Notes under the pieces: generated by a model
What the model was told of the DNA's origin: nothing
The model's input: only the letters and a program-made list of their open reading frames with translations
Databases searched by the model: none
Translations under genes and position numbers: made by a program
DNA from: KBS50 sp042666615
GTDB lineage: Bacteria; Actinomycetota; Actinomycetes; Mycobacteriales; Micromonosporaceae
Assembly: GCF_042666615.1 (NCBI RefSeq)
Contig: NZ_JBHTDD010000018.1
Location: 100,449-164,448 of the forward strand
Direction: 5' to 3'
DNA: 64,000 nucleotides
Shown: positions 27,038 through 36,515 of the stretch, piece by piece
Position numbering within the stretch: position 1 is the first letter of the stretch
How the letters are laid out: every line of letters begins with the position of its first letter

Positions 27038-28089
27038 TTCTCGGACACCCCCGCGGAGTCGAACGTCGCCACCTCGTGCAGCACCCGGACCGCCCCACCC
27101 ACCACCGGCCAGGCCAGCAACGCACCGGTCCCTTCGCCCAACCGCAGGCCGAGGTCGATCAGGGGGGTGAGGCCGAGCCGGCGCAGTCCCACTGTCGCAC
27201 CAGGCTCGGCGGACCGGTGCCCGGCGACCAGGGCGTGCCGGGAGTCCGGGGCGATCGCGACGGCGGCCAGGGCCGCCGCGACCGCGCTCACCCCGTCCAG
27301 GATCACCGGAGTCCGGTACGCCGCCCCGGCGAGCAGGTACCCCGCCAGTGCCGCGTGTTCCAGCCCGCCGAACGCGGCCAGCACCCCCACCGGGTCGGTG
27401 TCGTCTGGCCGGTGCCGATCGAGGGCCGTGGCCACCACGTCGATCTTCCGCGCGTACGTAACGTCGTCCACGCCGGTGCCCCGCCCGGTCACCTCGGCCG
27501 CCGGGGTCCCGGTGAACGCGGCGATCAGCGCCGCGGCGGCGGTCGTGTTGGCGATCCCCATGTCGCCGGTGAGCAGCGCGCCGACGCCGTTACCCACGTG
27601 GTCCGCGGCGACCCGGGCGCCCACCTCGACGGCGGCGAGCACCTCGTCCCGGGTCAGCGCCGGCCCGACCGTCATGTCCCGGGTGCCGGCCCGGACGTTC
27701 GCCGCCACCAGGTCGGCACCCTCCGGCACGGTCAGCGGGCTGGCCACCCCCACATCCACCACCGTGACCATGGCACCGGTCTGCCGGGCGAAGGCGTTCA
27801 CCACCGCGCCGCCGGCCAGGAAGTTGCCGACCATCTGCGCGGTGACCTCCTGCGGCCAGGGGGTCACCCGCTGGGCGTGCACACCGTGGTCACCGGCGAA
27901 GACGGCCACCACCGCCGGTTCGGGCAGCCGGGGCGGGCATTCACCGGCCAGCCCGGCCAACCGGACGGACAGCTCCTCCAGCGCGCCGAGCGAACCGGCC
28001 GGTTTGGTGAGCCGGGCGTGCAGTGCCCGCGCCCGCTCCATGGCCAGTTCGTCCGGCGGACGGATCGCGGCGACTATCTCGGACAGCAT
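27034..28089 (-). CDS. cobT: Nicotinate-nucleotide--dimethylbenzimidazole phosphoribosyltransferase
   Basis: 351 aa, usual CobT length. Family segments: LTKPAGSLGALEELSVRLAGL, VVAVFAGDHGVHAQRVTPWPQEVTAQMV, the catalytic-region GDMGIANTTAAAA, and the C-terminal LGLRLGEGTGALLAWPVV that ends with the catalytic glutamate. It makes alpha-ribazole phosphate for the lower ligand of cobalamin. It overlaps cysG/cobA by 4 bases (ATGA) and lies 4 bases after cobC, forming one operon. Confidence 0.96.
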   Translation of the reverse strand: MLSEIVAAIRPPDELAMERARALHARLTKPAGSLGALEELSVRLAGLAGECPPRLPEPAVVAVFAGDHGVHAQRVTPWPQEVTAQMVGNFLAGGAVVNAFARQTGAMVTVVDVGVASPLTVPEGADLVAANVRAGTRDMTVGPALTRDEVLAAVEVGARVAADHVGNGVGALLTGDMGIANTTAAAALIAAFTGTPAAEVTGRGTGVDDVTYARKIDVVATALDRHRPDDTDPVGVLAAFGGLEHAALAGYLLAGAAYRTPVILDGVSAVAAALAAVAIAPDSRHALVAGHRSAEPGATVGLRRLGLTPLIDLGLRLGEGTGALLAWPVVGGAVRVLHEVATFDSAGVSEK

Positions 28090-28093
28090 CTAC

Positions 28094-29164
28094 TCACCCT
28101 TCGGCCAGGATCTCCGCCAACACGCTGACGAACGCGTCGGTGGTGGCAGTGTCCCGTACCGCGAGCCGGCACCAGTCGGGGCCCAGCCCGGGGAAGGTGT
28201 CGCCGCGGCGGACAGCCCAGCCCCGCTCGCGCAGCGCCCGGCGTACCCGGTCGGCGCCGGGCCGGTGGACGAGCACGAACGCGCTTGCCGGCGCGCCCTC
28301 GACGCGTACCCCGGGAAGACCGGACAGGCGGCGGACCAGGTGGTCGCGGTCGGCGGCGAGGCGGGCGGCGATGGCCCGCTCGGTCGCGACGGCGATCGGG
28401 CCCGCGCAGGCCTGGGCCGCGGCGAGCGCCGGGGTGGAGACCGCCCACAGCGGCTGCCCGGCGGCCAACCGGGTGACCAGATTGGTCTCGGCCAGCAGGT
28501 AACCGACGCGCAGCCCGGCCAGCCCCCAGGTCTTGGTCAGGCTGCGCAGCACGACCAGGCCGGGCAGGTCCCGCCGGGCGGCGAGCGACTCCGGTTCGCC
28601 GGCCACCCCGGGGGCGATGGTGCTGTCGGCGAACGCCTCGTCGACCACCAGGATCCGGCCGGGGCGGGCCAGCGCGGCGACGGTGTCCGCCGGATGCAGC
28701 ACCGAGGTGGGATTCGTCGGGTTGCCGATCATGACCAGGTCCGCGTCGTCCGGCACCAGCGTCGGGTCCAGCCGGAACCTGGTCTCCGCCGGCAGCAGCA
28801 CCCGGTCCACCTGGTGCCCGGCGGCCAGCAGCGCGGCCTCCGGCTCGGTGAACTGGGGATGCACGACCACCGGCCGGCGCACCTCCCGCAGCCCCCGGGC
28901 GAGCAGCACGAACGCTTCGGCGGCGCCGGCGGTGAGCAGCACCTCCTCGGGTGGTCTGCCGTGTCGCCCGGCCACCGCCTCCCGGGCTGCCGTCGGGTCC
29001 GGATACCGGGCCAGGTCGGTCAGGGCGGCACGGATCGGGGCGGCGAGCCAGTCCGGCATCGGGTCCCGGCGGACGTTGACGGCGAGGTCGACAAGGCCGG
29101 AGGTCGCCTCGGCGTCACCGTGGTGACGCAGGTCCGGTACGGGGGGCTCAGGGGCGCCGGGCAT
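28094..29164 (-). CDS. cobC: Rv2231c-type CobC aminotransferase-like protein (threonine-phosphate decarboxylase-like)
   Basis: 356-aa class I/II PLP enzyme. LYPDP-like segment DLARYPDPTAAREAVAGRHG is the aminopropanol-phosphate-forming family's substrate region; TAGAAEAFVLLARGL starts the PLP domain; PLP lysine in LRSLTKTWGLAGLRVGYL. Actinobacterial homologues sit with cobT and cysG/cobA as here and are thought to form aminopropanol phosphate from threonine phosphate. First gene of a three-gene operon. Confidence 0.9.
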   Translation of the reverse strand: MPGAPEPPVPDLRHHGDAEATSGLVDLAVNVRRDPMPDWLAAPIRAALTDLARYPDPTAAREAVAGRHGRPPEEVLLTAGAAEAFVLLARGLREVRRPVVVHPQFTEPEAALLAAGHQVDRVLLPAETRFRLDPTLVPDDADLVMIGNPTNPTSVLHPADTVAALARPGRILVVDEAFADSTIAPGVAGEPESLAARRDLPGLVVLRSLTKTWGLAGLRVGYLLAETNLVTRLAAGQPLWAVSTPALAAAQACAGPIAVATERAIAARLAADRDHLVRRLSGLPGVRVEGAPASAFVLVHRPGADRVRRALRERGWAVRRGDTFPGLGPDWCRLAVRDTATTDAFVSVLAEILAEG

Positions 29165-29234
29165 ACCGCGATCCTGCCGGTGCCGCGTCCGGACCGTCGT
29201 GCCGGGTGTGGTCGGAACCCGAGCCCGTCACACT

Positions 29235-29249
29235 TGTGAATAATTCTCA
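29235..29249. promoter_or_regulatory. 7-1-7 inverted repeat resembling a Fur-family box
   Basis: TGTGAAT-A-ATTCTCA: arms match in 6 of 7 positions around one central base, in an AT-rich island between the divergent cob operon and the PBP gene. Fur, Zur and CatR/FurA boxes of actinobacteria have this 7-1-7 layout. It could control either neighbour; the assignment is by shape only. Confidence 0.35.
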
Positions 29250-29278
29250 TGCATTGCCCTGGTCCGGCATAGCTTCGG

Positions 29279-31435
29279 ATGGTGATGAAGCAGCCCGCCG
29301 CCACGCCGTCCCGTTTCGCTCCGCTGTTCCGCGCCGGCCTGATCTCCGGAGTCGCGGTCGCCGCCGTCGCCTTCCCGCTCGTCGGCGCCGGCGGCCTCGG
29401 AACCAAGTCGTTCTCCACCGCCGTCGCCACCCACCAGGACCTGCGGACCGTGCAGCCGGCGCAGACCACCTACGTCTACGCGGCCGACGGCAGGACCCTG
29501 CTCACGATGTTCTACGAGGAGCACCGCAAGTACGTCCCGATCAGCGAGATCTCGCCGTACGTCCAGCAGGCGATCGTGGCGGCCGAGGACACCCGGTTCT
29601 ATCGCCACCACGGAGTGGACCCCAAGGGCGTGGCCCGGGCGTTCGTGGCCAACCAGCAGGCCGGCGGGGTCTCCCAGGGCGCCTCCACACTCACCATGCA
29701 GTACGTCCGGATGGCGCTGCGTGACGGCGCGCAGACCCCGACCCAGGCGCTCGAGGCCACCCAGCAGACTGGCGTGCGCAAGGTCCGGGAGATGCGGATC
29801 GCGATGGACGTCGAGAAGGAGATGACCAAGGCGGAGATCCTGGAGCGGTACCTCAACTCGGCGTACTTCGGGCACCGGGCGTACGGGATCTACTCCGCCG
29901 CGGAGATCTTCTTCTCCAAGAAGCCGGCCGACCTCACCCCACTGGAGTCGGCCACGCTCGCCGGCTTGGTCAAGGCACCCTCCGAGTACGATCCGGCCAG
30001 TTCCGACCAGAAGGACGCCACCGACCGCCGGAACTACGTGATCGACCGGATGCGGGACATGGGGTACCTGTCATCCGCGCAGGCCGCCGACTTCCAGCGC
30101 CAGCCGATCACCCTCAAGCTGACCACCCCACCCAACGACTGCGTCTCGATCGACACGAAGTACAACAGCTGGGGCTTCTTCTGCGACTACCTGAAGGCGT
30201 GGTGGGCCAAGCAGCCCGCGTTCGGTGCCAACTGGTACGAGCGGCTGGCCAAGCTGCGCCGGGGTGGCTACACGATCGTCACCAGCATCGACCCGCGGGT
30301 CCAGCAGGTCGCCGAGGAACAGACCGCCTCCCGGGAGTCGACCGGCAGCCCGTTCGCGCACGGCATCGTCCTCGTCGAGCCGGGTACCGGACGGGTCAAG
30401 GCGATGGCGGTCAACCGGAAGTACTCGCTGGACCAGGACCAGAACTACCCGCACTCCAACCCGGCCCTGCGCGGCAAGATCAAAGGCAACTACCCGAACA
30501 CCGTGGTGCCCCTGCTCGGCGGCGGCGACCTCCCCGGCTACCAGGCCGGCTCCACCTTCAAGATGTTCACCATGCTGGCCGCGTTGAAGGCCGGTCTGCC
30601 GCTGAGCACCGAGTACAACGCCCCGCACCGGATCGTCAGCATCTATCCCGGCGGCGGCGGTGGGCCAGCCGACTGCGGGGGGCTCTGGTGCCCGTCGAAC
30701 GCCAGCGGCGCGATGTCCGGCCGGCAGACCATGTGGTCCGGGTTCGGCAAGTCGGTGAACACCTACTTCGTCTGGCTGGAGCAGAAGGTCGGCGCCGACA
30801 AGGTGGTCGCGCTCGCCGAGGAACTCGGTCTCAACTGGCGCACCGAGGTCGACATCCGGCAGGCGTCACCACAGAAACGCAAGGAGTGGGGGGCATTCAC
30901 GCTGGGCGTCTCCGACGTGAACCCGCTGGAGATGGCCGGCGCGTACGCGGCCGTGGCCGCCGACGGCCGGTACTGCGAACCACTGCCGGTGCTGTCGGTG
31001 AGCAACCCGGACGGCACCCCCGCCACCTACACGGCCGAAGACGGCAACGTGGTGCCGGTCGCCAAGGGCCGCTGCCACCAGGTCTTCAGCCCGGAGGTGG
31101 CGCGGGCGGCCACCGACGCGGCGCGCTGCCCCACCGGCGACACCCCGGCCCGGGGAAGCTGCGGTGGCTGGTCCACCGCGGACAGCGTCCGCGGGATCGT
31201 GGGCCGGCCGGTGGCCGGCAAGACCGGTACCACCGACAGCACCCGGTCGGCGTGGTTCGTGGGCTACACCCCGGAACTGGCCGCCGCGAGCTTCATCTCC
31301 GACCCGGACAACCCGAGCAACGCGGTCGGCGACGGCCAGTCGAACAAGCCGATCGACGCGGTCGCGAACACCCTCAAGGGCGCTCTGAAGGATCAGCCCA
31401 TCCGCAAGTTCCCCGCCCCCACCGCCCTGGTGTGA
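29279..31435 (+). CDS. Class A penicillin-binding protein (bifunctional peptidoglycan synthase)
   Basis: 718 aa. Membrane helix ~20-40. Glycosyltransferase family 51 domain ~65-245 with catalytic EDTRFYRHHGVD, QGASTLTMQYVR and KVREMRIAMDVEKEMTK. Transpeptidase domain ~350-690: SxxK serine in GSTFKMFTM, SxN in GKSVNTYF, KTGT in GKTGTTDSTRS. It builds and cross-links peptidoglycan on the outer membrane face. Start codons at 29279 (ATG), 29282 (GTG) and 29285 (ATG) are all in frame. No ribosome site; TAGCTT at 29270-29275 suggests a leaderless mRNA. Confidence 0.95.
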   Translation: MVMKQPAATPSRFAPLFRAGLISGVAVAAVAFPLVGAGGLGTKSFSTAVATHQDLRTVQPAQTTYVYAADGRTLLTMFYEEHRKYVPISEISPYVQQAIVAAEDTRFYRHHGVDPKGVARAFVANQQAGGVSQGASTLTMQYVRMALRDGAQTPTQALEATQQTGVRKVREMRIAMDVEKEMTKAEILERYLNSAYFGHRAYGIYSAAEIFFSKKPADLTPLESATLAGLVKAPSEYDPASSDQKDATDRRNYVIDRMRDMGYLSSAQAADFQRQPITLKLTTPPNDCVSIDTKYNSWGFFCDYLKAWWAKQPAFGANWYERLAKLRRGGYTIVTSIDPRVQQVAEEQTASRESTGSPFAHGIVLVEPGTGRVKAMAVNRKYSLDQDQNYPHSNPALRGKIKGNYPNTVVPLLGGGDLPGYQAGSTFKMFTMLAALKAGLPLSTEYNAPHRIVSIYPGGGGGPADCGGLWCPSNASGAMSGRQTMWSGFGKSVNTYFVWLEQKVGADKVVALAEELGLNWRTEVDIRQASPQKRKEWGAFTLGVSDVNPLEMAGAYAAVAADGRYCEPLPVLSVSNPDGTPATYTAEDGNVVPVAKGRCHQVFSPEVARAATDAARCPTGDTPARGSCGGWSTADSVRGIVGRPVAGKTGTTDSTRSAWFVGYTPELAAASFISDPDNPSNAVGDGQSNKPIDAVANTLKGALKDQPIRKFPAPTALV

Positions 31436-31460
31436 GGGAGGGGCACGGCGGCGATGCCGC

Positions 31461-32027
31461 TCAGCGCAGGTCAGCGGCGACGAACGACCACAGTTCCAGG
31501 TCCACCCGCCCGCCCTGGGCGACGCCGGCGTTGCGCAGCAGCCCTTCGTAGGTGAACCCGGCCTTCTCGGCGACCCGCCGGGAGGCGGTGTTGCCCGGCG
31601 CGACCCGCAGTTCCACGCGCTGGAATCCGTGCTCCAGGATCAGCGCGATAGCCACCGCGTCGACCGCCTCGGCCGTGAGGCCGTAGCCGCGGGCGTCCGG
31701 CGCCATCGCGTACGACACCTCGGTGACCCGGCAGCCCCAGTCGGTGCGCTTGGTCCACAGGCAGCCGACGACCCGGTCGTCCTCCCGCCGGACCACCCCG
31801 TAGTGGTCTCCGTTGCCGCTGTCCCGCCGTTCCTGGGCCATCTCGGTGCACCAGGCGTGCGGGTCGATGCTGCCCTGGGCCGGCAGCGGCAGCCAGCGCC
31901 GGGTCAGCTTGTCGGCGAACACGTCGCGTACGGCCGCCACGTCGGCCGCGACCAGCGGGCGGATGTGCGCCCGCGGCGTCGAGACGGTGAGGGTGGGAAA
32001 CCGCCGCACGGCGACGTGCCCGGTCAC
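31461..32027 (-). CDS. GNAT family N-acetyltransferase (RimJ/RimL type)
   Basis: 188 aa. Acetyltransferase fold from HIRPLVAADVAAVRDVF, with the acetyl-CoA loop VAPDARGYGLTAEAV (~108-122) and the C-terminal segment VELRVAPGNTASRRVAEKAGFTYEG typical of RimJ/L-type proteins. GTG start overlaps the cobB stop by 4 bases. Substrate unknown; it may modify a protein N-terminus or a small amine. Adjacent genes give no clue. Confidence 0.88.
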   Translation of the reverse strand: MTGHVAVRRFPTLTVSTPRAHIRPLVAADVAAVRDVFADKLTRRWLPLPAQGSIDPHAWCTEMAQERRDSGNGDHYGVVRREDDRVVGCLWTKRTDWGCRVTEVSYAMAPDARGYGLTAEAVDAVAIALILEHGFQRVELRVAPGNTASRRVAEKAGFTYEGLLRNAGVAQGGRVDLELWSFVAADLR

Positions 32028-33754
32028 GCCCCGGGCTCCCCGCGGCCGACGACTCCCGTAGCTGGCGGCGACACCGGCACTGCGATGTCCCGCGGGGACC
32101 GGCCGGGCCGCCCGTCGACGGGCGACACCGGGGCCGTGGAGCGTTCCGCCGGCGACACCGGCGCCGCCGCTCGCCCCGCCACCGGCGCCGTGGCCCGCTC
32201 CGCCGGTGCCACCGGTGATCCCGGTGCCGTGGGTGACCCGGACGCCGGCACGCCTCGCGCCGCGTCGGCCGCGACCTGACCGCCGTCGTCCGCGGTCACC
32301 GCGCCGAGTGACGGGGTGGCCGGCGCCACGGGCTCCTGACCTGGTACGGCCGATGGCCGGCGCGTCGCCGGGACGAACGGATCGACCGACACGGCGGCGG
32401 TGACCAGCCGACCCGCGATGTCCGGCAGGCCGGCCCAGTGCACTGCCAGCTGGGAGGCGTGCACTCCCCGCCAGACGAAACCCTCGGCCGCGCCCCCGGC
32501 CCACGTCCACGCCGGATCGGCGCCGGATCGGGGGCGGACCACGCCACGGTGATGCTTGTAACCGGTCACCCGGTCCCCGGACCGGGCCACCACGCTGTCC
32601 GAGACCGCCGTCGCCTCCCGGTAGCCGACCACCACCTGGTCCAGGCTGCCGCCCTCGGCGTCCAGCACTCCGCACATCGGGCGGCCGTCGAACTCGCGGA
32701 GCAGCCAGAGCAGCCCGGCGCCCTCGGCGACCACCGGCCGACCGGTGCGCGCCAGCTCGGCGACCGCGATGCACAGCCGCCGGTTGGCGGACAGCTCCTC
32801 CGCGTACGACTCGGGCAGGGCGCCGCCGACGACCAGCGCGCTGGTGCCGGCGGGCAGCGTCTCGTCCCGCAGCGGGTCCACCGCGACCACGTCGGCGCCG
32901 GCCGCGGCGAGCATCTCCATGGTCTCCGGGTAGGAGTACGACCCGGCGGTGCCGCCGGCGACGGCGATCACCGGCCGCTGTCCCGGGGCGACGGTGTTCT
33001 GGTCGGCGGTGGCGGCCGCCGCGTCCACGGCCGACCACGCCGGCGTGTTCAGCCGGGGGGCCGACGAGGCCAGCCGGAGCAGCCCGTCCAGGTCGACCGG
33101 GGGGCCCACGGTCTCACCGAGCCGGCGGACCGCCCGCGCGGCCTCCGCGCTGCCGTGCAGGACCGGCACCACGCCGTGGCGCCGGGACGGGAGCACCGCC
33201 GGCAGGTCCCGGCTGCGGAGCGCGCCGAAGACCGGCACCCCGATGTCGTCGAGCGCCTCCCGCAGCAGTTCCTCGTGCCGGTCGGAGGCGACCCGGTTGA
33301 GGATCACGCCACCCAACCAGAGCAGTTCGTCGTACGCCCGGAAGCCGTGCACCAGCGCCGCCACCGACTGGCCCATCGCCGCCACGTCGATGACCAGGAC
33401 GACGGGCGCCCGGAGCATGGTGGCGATCGCCGCCGTCGAGTCGGCTTCGGGCCGGCCGGAGATGCTGTCGTACAGGCCCATGGTGCCCTCGACCACGGCG
33501 ATGCCGGCACCGGCGGCGCCGTGCGCGAACAGTGGCGCGATGTGGTGCGCCCCGACCAGCCGGGCGTCGAGGGCCCGACCTGGGCGCCCGGAGGCCAGCC
33601 CGAGATAGGCGGCGTCGGTGCGATCCGGACCGATCTTGAAGCCGGCGGCGTCCAGGCCACGGGCCGCGAGGGCGGCGAGCAGACCGATCGTCACCGCGGT
33701 CTTTCCGTGGCCGGACGAGGGCGCGCTCACAACCAGACGCGGCACGGCGGTCAT
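32024..33754 (-). CDS. cobB: Cobyrinate a,c-diamide synthase (CobB/CbiA) with long C-terminal tail
   Basis: 576 aa against a usual ~450. Residues 1-~455 hold the whole enzyme: P-loop-like ATP site APSSGHGKTAV near 11, conserved GLYDSISGRPE, and the class I amidotransferase-like half with GGALPESYAEELSAN. It amidates cobyrinate on side chains a and c with glutamine. Residues ~463-576 are a Pro/Ala/Ser/Val-rich tail with repeated AERATAPV / AERSTAPV units, which has no counterpart in the family. ATG 33754 has GGAGGAAT 8 bases upstream. Divergent from the SURF1 gene. Confidence 0.93.
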   Translation of the reverse strand: MTAVPRLVVSAPSSGHGKTAVTIGLLAALAARGLDAAGFKIGPDRTDAAYLGLASGRPGRALDARLVGAHHIAPLFAHGAAGAGIAVVEGTMGLYDSISGRPEADSTAAIATMLRAPVVLVIDVAAMGQSVAALVHGFRAYDELLWLGGVILNRVASDRHEELLREALDDIGVPVFGALRSRDLPAVLPSRRHGVVPVLHGSAEAARAVRRLGETVGPPVDLDGLLRLASSAPRLNTPAWSAVDAAAATADQNTVAPGQRPVIAVAGGTAGSYSYPETMEMLAAAGADVVAVDPLRDETLPAGTSALVVGGALPESYAEELSANRRLCIAVAELARTGRPVVAEGAGLLWLLREFDGRPMCGVLDAEGGSLDQVVVGYREATAVSDSVVARSGDRVTGYKHHRGVVRPRSGADPAWTWAGGAAEGFVWRGVHASQLAVHWAGLPDIAGRLVTAAVSVDPFVPATRRPSAVPGQEPVAPATPSLGAVTADDGGQVAADAARGVPASGSPTAPGSPVAPAERATAPVAGRAAAPVSPAERSTAPVSPVDGRPGRSPRDIAVPVSPPATGVVGRGEPGA

Positions 33755-33929
33755 CGTCGATTCCTCCGGGGTGGTGCGGCGGCGGGACGAAACGGGGCAG
33801 AACTCCGACGCCGGCCGAGCGGGCGGTGGGCCTCGGGTGACGATACCGGGCAGCCTGGACAGAAGGAACGCCACCGCGCGGAGTGTCCGTCGGTCGGAGG
33901 TGAGCGGGCCCACCGAGTAGCCTTCGAAC

Positions 33930-34814
33930 GTGTACCGCTTCCTGCTCACGCCGCGTTGGTTGGGGATCCTGGCCCTCACGCTGGTCGCCGCGACGGTGAT
34001 GGTGCTGCTCGGGAACTGGCAGCTCCACCGCTACCAGCAACGCGCCGCCACCAACGAGCGGATCGACGCGACAGCGCGGGTCGATCCGGCGCCGCTGACG
34101 CGGGTCCTGTCCGCACCCGCCGGTGCCGCGGGATCGGTCGGGCCGGCGCCCACCGGCGAGCAGGAGTGGACCCGGGTCTCCGTCACCGGCGAGTACGACC
34201 CGGCCAACCTGGTCCTGGTGCGGGGACGCACCGTGCAGGGACGGGTGGGGTACGAGGTGCTGACCCCGCTGCGCCTGGCCGACGGCAGCGCCGTCCTGGT
34301 CGACCGGGGCTGGGTGCCGCCGGCCCCGGGTGCCGCCACCGCTGTCCCGCGGGTCCCGGCGGCCCCGACCGGCCAGGTCACCGTCGTCGGACGGGTACGC
34401 GTCTCGGAGAGCCGGCCGGAAACCGTCGCGCGCCGGGGCGGCAACCTGGAGACGCGCCGCATTTCGGTGCCGACGATCGCCGCCGCGCTGCCCTATCCGG
34501 TGTACGGCGGTTATCTGCTGCTCGACGAGCAGACACCGCCGGCCGATGCCGCTTTCGTGGCCATCCCGGTCAAACACGAGAACGACTGGCAGAACGCGGG
34601 CTACGTGGTGCAGTGGTGGCTGTTCGCGGGGATGGCGTTGTTCGGGTACGGCTGGCTGGCCCGCCGGGAGGCGCGCGGCGCCCGACCGGGTGCCGCGTCG
34701 ACGGCCCGTGGCGGGCGCCAACCGGCCGTCGACCGGGTCCCGACTGCCGCCGAGCCCCACCCGGCCACCGCAGACCGCGACCCGGCTACCGATTCGAGTT
34801 CCGCCGTACGCTGA
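33930..34814 (+). CDS. SURF1 family protein (cytochrome c oxidase assembly)
   Basis: 294 aa. Two membrane helices, ~11-28 (LGILALTLVAATVMVLLGNW) and ~225-242 (YVVQWWLFAGMALFGYGWL), and between them the SURF1 soluble region with QLHRYQQRA, VLVRGRTVQGRVGYEVLTPL and VDRGWVPP. The C-terminal 50 residues are polar and Pro/Ala-rich. SURF1 helps insert haem into subunit I of cytochrome oxidase. GTG start. Confidence 0.93.
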   Translation: MYRFLLTPRWLGILALTLVAATVMVLLGNWQLHRYQQRAATNERIDATARVDPAPLTRVLSAPAGAAGSVGPAPTGEQEWTRVSVTGEYDPANLVLVRGRTVQGRVGYEVLTPLRLADGSAVLVDRGWVPPAPGAATAVPRVPAAPTGQVTVVGRVRVSESRPETVARRGGNLETRRISVPTIAAALPYPVYGGYLLLDEQTPPADAAFVAIPVKHENDWQNAGYVVQWWLFAGMALFGYGWLARREARGARPGAASTARGGRQPAVDRVPTAAEPHPATADRDPATDSSSAVR

Positions 34815-34844
34815 CGCGACGCGGCAGCTCGCCGACGCGTCGGC

Positions 34845-36440
34845 TCAGCCCGTGCGGCCGGCGTGCAGGGCCCGGACCGTGTCGATGGTGTCCGCCTCGG
34901 CGGCCGTCTTGTCGTCCCGGTAACGCAGTACCCGGGCGAACCGGAGCGCCACCCCACCCGGATAGCGCGGGCTGGACTGCACCCCGTCGAACGCGATCTC
35001 CACCACCTGCTCCGGGCGCACCCGCACCACCCAGTCACCGCGTTCCACCGCCAGCTCCAGGAACCGCTCGGTCTGCCAGCGCAACAACTCGTCGGTGAGT
35101 CCCTTGAACGTCTTGCCGAGCATCACGAACCCACCGGTCTCCGGGTCACGGGCGCCGAGATGGAGGTTTGACAGCCAACCGGTGCGCCGGCCGCTGCCCC
35201 ACTCCACGGCGAGCACCACCAGGTCGAGGGTGTGCCGGGGTTTCACCTTGATCCAGGCCGCGCCGCGGCGGCCCGCGTCGTACGGCGCGTCGGGTGCCTT
35301 GACGACGATTCCCTCCTGGCCGGCGTCCAGCGCCGCGGCGAACGCCTCGGACGCCTGATCGACGCCGTCGACGTTCAGCCGGCCGACGATCAGCGGGGCG
35401 TCGACCGTGGCCGCGAGCGCCGCCCACCGGTCCCGTCCGGGCGCGTCAAGCAGGTCGGTGCCGTCGAGGTGCAGCAGATCGAAGAAGTACGGCGTGAGCA
35501 CGGTGGCCCCGGTCGTCCCGGCCGCCGCGAGCACTCCATCGGCGGCCGGGGTCGCACCGGTGGTGCTCGCGGTCACCCGCCGGCGAGCGCCACGGGTGGC
35601 GGCCCGGCTCGCCGTCTCCTGGAACGGCCGTGGTCGGCCCGTCGCGTCCAGGGCGATCGCCTCGCCGTCGAGGACGATCTCGCGGGCCGGAAGCGCCCGG
35701 ACGGCGGCCACCACCTCGGGGACCCGGGCGGTGATGTCGTCCAGGCTCCGCGTGTAGACGCCGATGTCCTCGCCCGAACGGTGCACCTGGATACGAATGC
35801 CGTCCAGCTTTACGTCCACCACGGCCGGCATGCCGGTGGCCGCCAGCGCCTCGTCGACGGAGGGCGCGCTCTGGGCCAGCATCGGCGCCAACGGCCGGCC
35901 CACCCGGAGCGCGAACTCGCCGAGCGCGCCGGCTCCCCCGGTCAAGGCCGCCTCCGCCACCGCCCGCAGGTCGCCAGCGAGCAACAGGGCGCGACGGACC
36001 AGCGGCAACGGCACCTCGGCGGCCCGGGCCACGGCGTCGGCCAGGAGCCCGGCCTGGGCGCCCTGCCGGAGCTCGCCACTGAACAGGCCGACCAGCATGT
36101 GTTGCTCGTCGGCGGTCGCCCGGGCGAACAGGTTGCCGAGCAACGCCCGGCGGCGCGCCTGCGAGCCGGCTCCGCTCACCGCGGACAGCCCCGCCACGGC
36201 GCCATCGACGTCACGCACCGTCAGCGTCGGCTCGGTGGCCGGCGGTGGCAGCTCGCGCAGGCTCGCGTACCCGACTCCGGTCTGTCGTTGTCGCAGCTCG
36301 CCGGCGAGGAACGCGGCGCCCGCGGTGATCTCGGCGGGGTCCAGGCCGCGGAGCGCGGCGGCCAGCAACTCGACCTTGGCCCGGCGGCCGGAGGTCGCTG
36401 TCACGGCGGCGGAGGTGGCCGCCAGGTCGAGGAACCGCAC
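34845..36440 (-). CDS. ATP-dependent DNA ligase
   Basis: 531 aa. N-terminal DNA-binding domain (~1-200), then the nucleotidyl lysine motif I in VKLDGIRIQVHRSG (~213), motif III VLDGEAI, motif IV region EGIVVKAPDAPYDAGRRGAAWIKVKPRHTLDL with motif V, and an OB-fold domain at the C-terminus. It resembles the stand-alone archaeal/actinobacterial LigB-type ligases and not the Ku-linked LigD. Probably a repair ligase alongside the NAD-dependent LigA. No Ku gene is near. Confidence 0.94.
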   Translation of the reverse strand: MRFLDLAATSAAVTATSGRRAKVELLAAALRGLDPAEITAGAAFLAGELRQRQTGVGYASLRELPPPATEPTLTVRDVDGAVAGLSAVSGAGSQARRRALLGNLFARATADEQHMLVGLFSGELRQGAQAGLLADAVARAAEVPLPLVRRALLLAGDLRAVAEAALTGGAGALGEFALRVGRPLAPMLAQSAPSVDEALAATGMPAVVDVKLDGIRIQVHRSGEDIGVYTRSLDDITARVPEVVAAVRALPAREIVLDGEAIALDATGRPRPFQETASRAATRGARRRVTASTTGATPAADGVLAAAGTTGATVLTPYFFDLLHLDGTDLLDAPGRDRWAALAATVDAPLIVGRLNVDGVDQASEAFAAALDAGQEGIVVKAPDAPYDAGRRGAAWIKVKPRHTLDLVVLAVEWGSGRRTGWLSNLHLGARDPETGGFVMLGKTFKGLTDELLRWQTERFLELAVERGDWVVRVRPEQVVEIAFDGVQSSPRYPGGVALRFARVLRYRDDKTAAEADTIDTVRALHAGRTG

Positions 36441-36515
36441 GGGTCCATCCTGGCAGCCACCCCCGACAGTTGCCGGCCCGTCGACCGTTGCCGGTCGGCC
36501 GGCGGGCCGGCACGG

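Noticed and set aside
32024..32365. Tandem GCCGGTG-like DNA repeats as a CRISPR or satellite
   Set aside because: Units are irregular and encode the Pro/Ala tail of CobB in frame; no spacer-like uniform structure and no cas genes.
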